Below are positions 52,246-59,456 of a stretch of 64,000 nt of DNA, piece after piece; the stretch's first letter is position 1; each line of letters begins with the position of its first letter. The stretch is from Lachnospiraceae bacterium (GTDB lineage Bacteria; Bacillota; Clostridia; Lachnospirales; Lachnospiraceae). A program made the translations under genes and the position numbers. Location of the stretch: assembly GCA_024403355.1 (NCBI GenBank), contig JAKSRW010000005.1, forward strand, positions 1 through 64,000, in the 5' to 3' direction. The notes under the pieces were generated by a model. That model made no database searches and was not told the DNA's origin. It worked only from the letters and a program-made list of their open reading frames with translations.

Positions 52246-53964
52246 ATGAATACTGCTGTTGTAAATGAATGTGAATTATCGACTGTATTAAATACCTTTG
52301 TATATATGGACGATTATATTGTGGGCTGCGAGGGTAAAAGCCTGAAGGAGATTGTCAGCAGTCTGGATGGCAAAATCAAGCCCGGTGCTGCCGGATACCG
52401 TGAATATACGATGGTAAAGGAAGCAATAAAGGCCCATCCGGAGTGGGGAAATGTCAGGGTTCTTGATCAGAGTAATCCGGTGAAGTATTCGGGTAACGGT
52501 ATCGGAGTTGACAACAGAACCGATAAGCTGACCGATGATTATATCCAGGCATCTACATTTGATGACGGAAACGGTAATATTTATGTTTCATACAGAGGAA
52601 CCGGAAATGGCCGCTGGGGAGATAATGCCGTCGGAATGTATGATGTCAGCACCGAAATGCAGGAGGCTGCGGCAAATTATTACGATTATGTTGTGGAAAA
52701 ATACGGGCTGGAAAATGAGTGTCTTCATAATGGTAAAAAAATCATTATAACCGGTCATTCGAAGGGTGGAAATGAAGCTCAGTATACATATATGGCGGCG
52801 AAGTATTCGAACCTGATAAAGGACTGTATTAACGAGGACGGTCAGGGCTTTTCGGAGGCTGCAATAGAAAGATTTAAAAGGGAAAACGGCGAGGAATATT
52901 ATAAATATAAATTAAAAAACATGTATTCAATCTGCGGTGACAATGATTTTGTACATGATCTGGGAATAGTTATTATTCCTGAGGAGAATACATATTTTAT
53001 CGAGACCTATGGGGATGAGCTTTTTTCATACCATGACCTGACCTATATGGGCAGCGGAGATACTGCCGTCGGAATAGATGAGGACGGAAATGAGTATGAG
53101 TATTACGGTTCTTACACAGGTCTCAACTGGACCAGGGAAAACGGAGAGATAGTGCATGGTGAGCAGGGACCGGTAGGACAGTTTGCCAAGCGTTTGTCAA
53201 AGTCGCTTATGACGCTGCCTCCGGATATGAGGGACGGAATCTCAAATACGGTTATGTATCTGCTTGAATCATATATGAGCGGCGGAGAGATTATCGGTAA
53301 TTTTGATATATCGACAGAGGACAATATTGAGGCAATAATCAGGGGAATTCCGATAGTAATGGATGACCTTCTGAATACTCCGGAGGGACAGGCGCTGCTG
53401 ATAACCATTCTTCGCGAAAAGGGCGAACAGATTCGTGAAAAGCACGGAATATTTGCTGAAGCAGGCTTTTATCTGGCTACAATATTCATTTACGAATCGA
53501 AGCTTTTTAAATATCTCAAAATGGGTATTCATATCACGCGTCTGGTATTTGATGCGATTGATATTATCGTTAATGTTGCCAAGGAAGCAATCAAGCAGCT
53601 TGCAGAATTCTGGGAGAGTGTCAGAGAGGGCTTTATACAGATATTCGAGGGCATAGGTGACTGGTGCATCAGACACACTGCCGGCGGAAGATATGCCGCC
53701 GCAAATCCTTATGTGGTTGTGGATACTTCACTGCTTCTCTCATATGCATCGAAGCTTGACAGCATTAACAGCAGGCTGGTTAGTCTCGATAATGATTTGT
53801 CAAGGCTTTACTCAAAGGCGAATCTGGGAGAGAAATTTACGATACAGAGCGCGGATATGCGTATAAATTATTCTCAGACTCTGAAGCGGTGTGCGACATA
53901 TCTGAGAGATACCGCAAACGAGTATAACAGTATAGAGAATGAACTGAAGAATGCGCTGCAGTAA
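52246..53964 (+). CDS. T7SS lipase-like effector with C-terminal targeting module (1)
   Basis: A 572-aa protein; ATG 52246 is preferred, with GGAAGG at usable spacing; an in-frame ATG at 52234 lies too close to it. Residues about 80-290 are a Mbeg1/DUF2974-type alpha/beta hydrolase: IYVSYRGTG oxyanion region and nucleophile elbow TGHSKGGNEAQY (Ser at about 172). After a helical linker, residues about 487-572 form a helical module (DTSLLLSYASKLDSINSR ... KRCATYLRDTANEY) shared with the gene at 54686. This is the reverse of LXG effectors and resembles the S. aureus lipase effector TslA arrangement. Likely exported by EssC. Confidence 0.85.
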   Translation: MNTAVVNECELSTVLNTFVYMDDYIVGCEGKSLKEIVSSLDGKIKPGAAGYREYTMVKEAIKAHPEWGNVRVLDQSNPVKYSGNGIGVDNRTDKLTDDYIQASTFDDGNGNIYVSYRGTGNGRWGDNAVGMYDVSTEMQEAAANYYDYVVEKYGLENECLHNGKKIIITGHSKGGNEAQYTYMAAKYSNLIKDCINEDGQGFSEAAIERFKRENGEEYYKYKLKNMYSICGDNDFVHDLGIVIIPEENTYFIETYGDELFSYHDLTYMGSGDTAVGIDEDGNEYEYYGSYTGLNWTRENGEIVHGEQGPVGQFAKRLSKSLMTLPPDMRDGISNTVMYLLESYMSGGEIIGNFDISTEDNIEAIIRGIPIVMDDLLNTPEGQALLITILREKGEQIREKHGIFAEAGFYLATIFIYESKLFKYLKMGIHITRLVFDAIDIIVNVAKEAIKQLAEFWESVREGFIQIFEGIGDWCIRHTAGGRYAAANPYVVVDTSLLLSYASKLDSINSRLVSLDNDLSRLYSKANLGEKFTIQSADMRINYSQTLKRCATYLRDTANEYNSIENELKNALQ

Positions 53965-54005
53965 GAAGATTACTGCTGATTTTATGGGAAGGAAATGGCA
54001 AAAAT

Positions 54006-54683
54006 ATGGATTATTACTATAAGATGAGTCCGGGTTATGAGGTTGATAAAAAGATTGCGGACAAGGTCTGTGAGGAGCTTAAGAAGAAATACGATACAGA
54101 CTTTCTGGTGCGCAGAATTGGAGACCGGCTTAACAGAAAGACAGCACGACTGTATGTAAGTCCTGCTGACAACAGTAATTTGGTTTTTACTGCGCATATT
54201 GAGCAGGATAGCAATATAGTAACTGATGATTATACAGCTGTAATTGCGGAAAAGAAGCTTGAAAATGAAATCATTGCCGGGATTTCAAAGGCTGAGAGTA
54301 ATGTTTTTGCAAGAATATTTATTCCTAATCAGGCAGATTATGAGCTAAAAAAAAGGGAGTATACAGCTGCGGAGCTTATTAATGAGTGTGGAAGAAACGG
54401 CTTTCTGATGCAGCTGCTGGCAGAGTCATCTTTTGATATGGATGCATTTTTTACAGCAGCAAAAGAGGTTTGTGCTGTGAATGCTGTAAGTCTGGCAGGA
54501 AGTGTATATATTTTATCCGGTGAAAAATTCAGTGAGTGCCTTAAGTCTTCGGGTGATCTTCCGCACCCGAGCTTTACTGAAATAGAAAAAATAGGACCTG
54601 CCAAGCGTATGGATTTCACCGCAGATAAGGATTCGGCCAAGCTGGTATCAGAAGAAAGCTTCAGCAACAGGGAAGGGGTATAA
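54006..54683 (+). CDS. Unknown protein between two T7SS lipases (possible immunity or chaperone)
   Basis: A 225-aa soluble protein of no recognised family. The N-terminal half is alpha/beta (MDYYYKMSPGYEVDKKIADK, RIGDRLNRKTARLYVSP); the middle has IAGISKAESNVFARIFIPNQ; the C-terminus is helical and charged. There is no signal peptide or membrane helix. It is 41 nt after lipase 1 and 2 nt before lipase 2, so it is tightly operonic with both. Position fits an immunity protein or effector chaperone, but because known T7SS lipase immunity proteins are surface lipoproteins, a cytoplasmic role such as chaperone is at least as likely. Confidence 0.6.
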   Translation: MDYYYKMSPGYEVDKKIADKVCEELKKKYDTDFLVRRIGDRLNRKTARLYVSPADNSNLVFTAHIEQDSNIVTDDYTAVIAEKKLENEIIAGISKAESNVFARIFIPNQADYELKKREYTAAELINECGRNGFLMQLLAESSFDMDAFFTAAKEVCAVNAVSLAGSVYILSGEKFSECLKSSGDLPHPSFTEIEKIGPAKRMDFTADKDSAKLVSEESFSNREGV

Positions 54684-54685
54684 GA

Positions 54686-56164
54686 ATGGGATATACGGAT
54701 AAGGAAATGGCTGTATTTTCAGAAATTGCATATATTGATCTTGAGGATGCCCTGCGTGAATACCGGATTGCACATCCGGGACAAAATCCTACACTTGCGG
54801 AGTTAAATAACAGTAAGGTTAATAAGATAATGAAGGAAATGGGCATGGAGGACAAGCTGGGTGAATGGAGACTTGCGATGACCTATGATGATAACGATCA
54901 TTCCGGAATGTACGCTTGCGTTATTGAAACGGACAGTAAACGGGGTGAGGCTACGGTAGCATTCCGTGGAAGCGAGCCTATGGATGAGCTGGGAAATGTT
55001 ATACATGACTGGGTAAACGGAGACCTTAAATTGCTTAATTCGACTTGTACAAAGCAGCATGAAGCCGTGGAAGAATTCTATAAAAAATACGCAAGTGAGC
55101 TGGCGAAGTATTCAAGTCTTGCAATGACGGGACATTCACTTGGCGGAAATCTTGCGGAGTATGCAACTATAGTGTCCTACAAATATGGGTTAGACAAAAA
55201 GATTATCCAGTGCGTGAGCAATGACGGCCCCGGATTCTCAAATGAATTCATAGCTAAATATTATGAACATATACTGGCGATGTCAGACATAATGGATCAT
55301 AAGTGCTTCAGTATTGTAGGTCAGCTATTATTTAACCTTCCAGGAGTATCTTATGAATTCGGAGAGGTAAAGCCGGGCACGGGCGGAGGCTTTGACAGAC
55401 ATGGTATGGAAACCTGGGTCTTTAATGAGGATGGTTCTATTGAAAGAGGAGATCAGGATTACTGGTCCAGAGTTTTGAGTATATCCTCAGAAATAATTGA
55501 CCTCGTGCCGGAGCCCTTAGGTGATGCTTTTATTACCCTGGTGTCAGGACTGTGGATTGGCGGAAAATGGGCTGCCGATAATTGGCAGGGACTTGTAATG
55601 GGAATAGGTATACTTGCTGCAGTGGCACCGGGCCTTACCGGTGCGGCTATTGCTGTGGTAGGCGGTTTGGCAATATCTGCAATTGTTGTGGTTGCGGCAG
55701 TGGCATTGGCGGTTGTAATTGTCTCGGTTGCAGTGGATTTCATTATTCAGGTTGGAACATATATATGTGAGCAGATTGCAAATTTTGTGAACTGGGCTGC
55801 GGACAGACTTGCTGAATTCAGGGATTTTGTAATGCAGCAGATTGAAAACATTGCAAACTGGTTTAGGGAGACCTTCGATGCGGGTACAAGATATTCAAGA
55901 GAAAATCCTGAGATTTGCATAGATACCTACAAAATGTACAATTATGCATCAAGGTTAAGTTCTATTGCGAACAGTATTGATTCGATTAAATCGAGTATTT
56001 GGAGTATTTACGGAGATGCAGGTATTACACAGAAGCACAAGGCTCGTGAGGCTGCCTGGGCAATAGGCAGCGGAACGGTCAGAAAATGTGCAAATTATCT
56101 GAATGATACTGCCGCTGAATTTGAGAGAATAGAGCGTGAGATTAAGGCTGCGTTAGGAGGCTGA
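54686..56164 (+). CDS. T7SS lipase-like effector with C-terminal targeting module (2)
   Basis: A 492-aa protein. Residues about 60-230 are an alpha/beta hydrolase (ATVAFRGSEPMDELGN; nucleophile elbow MTGHSLGGNLAEYA, Ser at about 151). Residues about 300-355 form a long Gly/Ala/Val hydrophobic stretch (GILAAVAPGLTGAAIAVVGG ...) that could insert in membranes. Residues about 407-492 repeat the helical module of lipase 1 (DTYKMYNYASRLSSIANSID ... RKCANYLNDTAAEF). Start 2 nt after the preceding stop with a GGAAGGGG site. Likely a second effector with a different target. Confidence 0.85.
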   Translation: MGYTDKEMAVFSEIAYIDLEDALREYRIAHPGQNPTLAELNNSKVNKIMKEMGMEDKLGEWRLAMTYDDNDHSGMYACVIETDSKRGEATVAFRGSEPMDELGNVIHDWVNGDLKLLNSTCTKQHEAVEEFYKKYASELAKYSSLAMTGHSLGGNLAEYATIVSYKYGLDKKIIQCVSNDGPGFSNEFIAKYYEHILAMSDIMDHKCFSIVGQLLFNLPGVSYEFGEVKPGTGGGFDRHGMETWVFNEDGSIERGDQDYWSRVLSISSEIIDLVPEPLGDAFITLVSGLWIGGKWAADNWQGLVMGIGILAAVAPGLTGAAIAVVGGLAISAIVVVAAVALAVVIVSVAVDFIIQVGTYICEQIANFVNWAADRLAEFRDFVMQQIENIANWFRETFDAGTRYSRENPEICIDTYKMYNYASRLSSIANSIDSIKSSIWSIYGDAGITQKHKAREAAWAIGSGTVRKCANYLNDTAAEFERIEREIKAALGG

Positions 56165-56166
56165 TT

Positions 56167-56364
56167 ATGGATCAGGGACTTAAAAATAATATTAATAATG
56201 TGGTTAGTTCAATCAATTCAAGAATAAATGAGCTGACGGAAATAAGTAACGGATTAAGGGGAAGCGCCTTTAAAAATATCGGCACAGAGAAATGTGCAAA
56301 TAAAATTGATGGTGTAATCAGTGATTTAAGAAAAGCAAGAAATAAACTGAACAGTATGGAATGA
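56167..56364 (+). CDS. Small helical T7SS partner protein
   Basis: A 65-aa all-helical protein starting 2 nt after lipase 2, with GGAGG inside the end of that gene. Sequence MDQGLKNNINNVVSSINSRI ... ARNKLNSME has heptad-like hydrophobics and an FKNIG turn. It resembles the small Lap/DUF-type partners that bind the targeting helices of LXG and TslA-type effectors. Proposed to bind the C-terminal module of lipase 2 before export; inference from position and size. Confidence 0.7.
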   Translation: MDQGLKNNINNVVSSINSRINELTEISNGLRGSAFKNIGTEKCANKIDGVISDLRKARNKLNSME

Positions 56365-56415
56365 TAATTCGCTGATTTGTGACTGCAAAAGGTGAATACT
56401 GTGTGTTCAAATAAA

Positions 56416-56454
56416 AGTTTGCGGGGCAGGCGGAAAGGCATGGTGAATAATATG
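56416..56454 (+). promoter_or_regulatory. Conserved 5' leader, copy C
   Basis: GTTTGCGGGGCAGGCGGAAAGG followed by CATGGTGAATAATATG, matching the leaders at 8050 and 9162. Related shorter forms occur before 57179 and 58048. Confidence 0.5.
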
Positions 56455-56814
56455 GAAAACAGTATTAGAGGTGCGTTTAATCCTCGTATATTTTCGGGTA
56501 ACGGCGGTTTGGGTGCTGATCTAAACTTTAAGGAGGATACCGTAAGAGACGTTGCCAATAATGTTAAAAGAACTAATGACGAGCTTAAGTCATCTTTTTC
56601 GAATGTTACTGATGCGATAAATGCTCTCGACCGTTCATGGGACGGTGAGGCTGCGTCAAATGCGATAACAAAGTTTAATACTATCAAGTCAAACTTCGTT
56701 GAAAACAGGCATGCGCAGGTAGATGTTTTTGTGAGCTTTCTTCTCAGACAGGTGGGCGACGGGTATGTTTCCACAGAGGAAGTAAACAAGCAGCTTGCCG
56801 ATCAGTTTAAGTAG
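56452..56814 (+). CDS. WXG100-like protein 3
   Basis: A 120-aa protein from ATG 56452. The first 30 residues (MENSIRGAFNPRIFSGNGGL) are an extension beyond normal WXG100 length; then two helices with the turn RSWDGEAASNA (about residue 66). The tail DGYVSTEEVNKQLADQFK is like that of WXG100 protein 2. Probably a T7SS substrate or effector partner. An in-frame ATG at 56440 is too close to the GAAAGG site. Confidence 0.85.
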   Translation: MENSIRGAFNPRIFSGNGGLGADLNFKEDTVRDVANNVKRTNDELKSSFSNVTDAINALDRSWDGEAASNAITKFNTIKSNFVENRHAQVDVFVSFLLRQVGDGYVSTEEVNKQLADQFK

Positions 56815-56827
56815 GGGGATATCGGAT

Positions 56828-57130
56828 ATGATAATAAAGGTTGATCACAGTAAATTTGAATCGACTGCAAACAAAATTGATAATTATATTTCTGAAGCAA
56901 AGCGTAAGATGAATTCAATGAACAATGAAATGAGCGGGCTGATGGCAGGCTTTTCAGGCAAGGATGCGGCTGCGTTCAGCGGTCAGTGGGATAAGGTGGA
57001 TGAGGAAGGTTCTGTTTACAGGAATATGAACAAGTCCCTGCAGACTTATTCGGATTTTCTTCGTGAGGCAGGAAAAAAATACAGGGATGCGCAGACAAAT
57101 GCAATAAACAGAGCAAACCGCATCTGGTAA
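56828..57130 (+). CDS. WXG100-like protein 4 (Trp replaced)
   Basis: A 100-aa helical hairpin protein. The turn reads MAGFSGKDAAAFSGQW (about residues 38-53), so W-x-G is F-x-G. Helix 1 starts VDHSKFESTANKIDNYISEA; helix 2 ends RKKYRDAQTNAINRANRIW. It lies just after WXG100-like protein 3, so the two may form a heterodimer. ATG 56828 after AGGGGGATATCGG. Confidence 0.85.
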   Translation: MIIKVDHSKFESTANKIDNYISEAKRKMNSMNNEMSGLMAGFSGKDAAAFSGQWDKVDEEGSVYRNMNKSLQTYSDFLREAGKKYRDAQTNAINRANRIW

Positions 57131-57178
57131 AAGCATGGATTTGTTTTAGACGGATAAGAGAAAGGCATAATTGTTAAA

Positions 57179-58009
57179 GTGCAGTTATATAATGATAATT
57201 ATAAGGTTTATGACAGGAATCACAGACTTGAAATAGCATTGATTTCGACCATCGGTGAGCGAAATGAGCAGCAGGACTGTGCCGGCTATGAGTTTATTAG
57301 GGATGAAGGACTTGCGGTAGTTTGCGACGGTATGGGCGGAATGGAATGCGGCAGACAGGCGGCGGCAGTCGGCGTGGAGACTATGCTTGAGGCTTATAAG
57401 GGTATTTTCGCCCAGGTATATGACAGGACTGATGCTGATACAGTCAATCCGCACACTTTTCTGGTAAAAACCGCCGAGGATGCAGACAGCCTTGTAGCAG
57501 GTCTTATTGATTCAAAGGGACACAAAGGAACTGCGGGTTCTACGATGGTGGCGGTCCTGATTTCAGGTCAGAAGCTCTACTGGATTTCGGTCGGTGACAG
57601 CAGAATATATCTTTACAGGAACAGGGAGATGGTCAGGGTTACAACGGATCATACCTATCAGGCAGTACTTGATGAGCAGCTGAGCAGCGGGAAGATAAGC
57701 AGGGAGGAATACGAAAGCGAGCTCTACCGTGGGAAGGCACTTGTAAGTTATTTGGGAGTCAACGGAATGCAGCTGATTGATGCGAATGATATTGCGTTCG
57801 GGCTTGAAAAAAACGACAGGCTTCTTTTACTGACGGATGGCTTTTACCGACTTGTTTCCGATGAGGAATTAAGAGAGTGTCTGGAAAATAATATTGATAT
57901 AAATGATGCGGCTATGGCAATAGAACAGCTGGCTATGAGCCGCGAATCGGCATCGCCAAAGGATAACAGAACTATGGCATTGCTGGAGATTAAGCAGATG
58001 GATTTTTGA
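57179..58009 (+). CDS. PP2C-type protein phosphatase
   Basis: A 276-aa metal-dependent Ser/Thr phosphatase. Motifs: ERNEQQDCAGYE (first metal Asp), VVCDGMGGMECGRQAA, GSTMVAVLIS, VGDSRIYLYR and the C-terminal KDNRTMALLE. GTG start follows an AGAAAGG leader like those of its neighbours. It should reverse phosphorylation by the two kinases encoded downstream, and FHA domains in EssC and in the next protein are likely readers. No membrane segment. Confidence 0.93.
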   Translation: MQLYNDNYKVYDRNHRLEIALISTIGERNEQQDCAGYEFIRDEGLAVVCDGMGGMECGRQAAAVGVETMLEAYKGIFAQVYDRTDADTVNPHTFLVKTAEDADSLVAGLIDSKGHKGTAGSTMVAVLISGQKLYWISVGDSRIYLYRNREMVRVTTDHTYQAVLDEQLSSGKISREEYESELYRGKALVSYLGVNGMQLIDANDIAFGLEKNDRLLLLTDGFYRLVSDEELRECLENNIDINDAAMAIEQLAMSRESASPKDNRTMALLEIKQMDF

Positions 58010-58047
58010 GCGGTTGAACAGATTATGTGAAAGGCATGGTGGCTATT

Positions 58048-59445
58048 ATGAACATTAAAAAATGTATGAACGGTCATTTTTTTGATGTGGATAAATATCA
58101 GCTTTGTCCTCACTGCGGTGCAGGCATTGATGGTGGAAACGGACAGGCAAAGCAGGACTCTAATGATGCAAAGAAGGAGCACAAGGGTCTCTTTGGTCAC
58201 AAGAAAAAGAATAAAGAGCAGACGGAAAATATCGTGCAGGAAAATCAGGCTTTTGTTAATAATCAGATGCAAAATGTTCAGAATGTTCAGCCTGTAAGAG
58301 CTGTTACGCTTCCTGAAAGGCCGGCAACTGTTATATGCCCTTCATGTCATGCACAGATTGATTCGGACTGTAAATTCTGTATTAAATGCGGATTTAAGCT
58401 TGAGCCTGAAAAAATGCTTCAGAATAATGACAGGGTGAAGACTTCGGCGACCACTACGCCTACGGTAGGCTTCAGTCAGCATACGACTCAGCCAAAGCCC
58501 GTACAGCAGGCAGTGCAGGGAGCGCAGATGGCTCAGCCCCAAAATGTGCAGCAGGCAGTACAGGGAACACAGCAGCCGGTACAGCCGAAGCCCGTACAGC
58601 AGGCAGTGCAGGGAACCCAGCAACCGGTACAGCCGAAGCCTGTACAGCAGGTGGCACAGGGAGCGCAGGGAACCCGGCAGACTCAGCCCAAGCCTGTACA
58701 GCAGACCGCACAGGGAATACAGCAGTCGGTACAGGCGGCTCAGCCCCAAAATCTACAGCAGGCACAGCCGCTGGCACAGACAGCAGCCCAGAATAATCAG
58801 AATGTGCAGCCTCAGCTGCAGCCCTCTGAGCCTAAGCCTGCAAACGGTGTTCAGAATACATTGTCAAATATTACAGAAGTTAGCGGTACAGAGACTGACC
58901 GTATGGACCTGCAGGCGGCAATCAGAAGCGCCGTATCGGGCAGTGAAGGAAGAACAGTCGGCTTCTTCAGTATGGATATTGCAAATAAAGCAAATGAAAC
59001 AAGCGAAACAACTGAAAACGAGGCAAATACTGTGAATGATAACAGCCAGGCTCAGAATCAGTCCGAAAGCAGACCTGTGCCTGTAAGTATGATGAGTGAG
59101 CCCGTTGTAGGCTGGCTTGTATGCGTTGGCGGTGTATCGTTCGGAGAATCCTTCGGCCTCTATGCGGGAAGAAACTCTGTCGGAAGAAGTGTAAATAACA
59201 GGGTTATTATTGCAAAAGACAATACGGTTTCAAGAGATAAGCATGCATGGATTATATATGAACCCAAGAAGAGGGTATTCTATGTTCAGCCCGGCGAAGC
59301 AAGCGGTCTAACCTATCTGCATAAAGAAATTTTGCTTGATACAAAGCAGCTTGAGCCTAGGGATATCATTGAAATAGGCAGCGGAAGGTATATGCTTATT
59401 CCTTTGTGCGGACCTGATTTCAGCTGGGAAGACTACTTAAGGTAA
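58048..59445 (+). CDS. Zinc-ribbon, Gln-rich, FHA-domain adaptor protein
   Basis: A 465-aa protein from ATG 58048. The N-terminus has a Cys4-type ribbon (CMNGHFF ... CPHCGAG) and a second one near residues 95-115 (CPSCHA ... CIKCGF). Residues about 135-270 are Gln/Pro/Val-rich, with 16-residue-like repeats (QPVQPKPVQQAVQG). Residues about 355-460 are an FHA domain (GLYAGRNSVGRSVNNRVII ... TVSRDKHAWIIYEP). It probably bridges phosphorylated partners of the T7SS. The first ribbon resembles those at the start of both downstream kinases. Confidence 0.88.
   Translation: MNIKKCMNGHFFDVDKYQLCPHCGAGIDGGNGQAKQDSNDAKKEHKGLFGHKKKNKEQTENIVQENQAFVNNQMQNVQNVQPVRAVTLPERPATVICPSCHAQIDSDCKFCIKCGFKLEPEKMLQNNDRVKTSATTTPTVGFSQHTTQPKPVQQAVQGAQMAQPQNVQQAVQGTQQPVQPKPVQQAVQGTQQPVQPKPVQQVAQGAQGTRQTQPKPVQQTAQGIQQSVQAAQPQNLQQAQPLAQTAAQNNQNVQPQLQPSEPKPANGVQNTLSNITEVSGTETDRMDLQAAIRSAVSGSEGRTVGFFSMDIANKANETSETTENEANTVNDNSQAQNQSESRPVPVSMMSEPVVGWLVCVGGVSFGESFGLYAGRNSVGRSVNNRVIIAKDNTVSRDKHAWIIYEPKKRVFYVQPGEASGLTYLHKEILLDTKQLEPRDIIEIGSGRYMLIPLCGPDFSWEDYLR
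58490..58770 (+). repeat. Imperfect in-frame tandem repeats in the FHA protein gene
   Basis: About 48-nt units built around CAGCCGAAGCCCGTACAGCA, repeated several times with substitutions. The repeat stays in frame and may vary in copy number between strains. Confidence 0.7.
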
Positions 59446-59456
59446 GAGGTAAGAAA

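Noticed and set aside
52246..56164. LXG-type toxins
   Set aside because: Neither protein has an N-terminal LXG domain; the helical module is C-terminal and the N-terminal part is a lipase fold.
56172..56789. 205-codon minus-strand frame opposite the small helical and WXG100-like genes
   Set aside because: Low-complexity Ser/Leu/Phe translation typical of antisense of helical genes; no start context.
58490..58770. Short repeated units that might suggest a CRISPR array or minisatellite outside genes
   Set aside because: The units are in frame and encode the Gln/Pro-rich linker of the FHA protein; no unique spacers.
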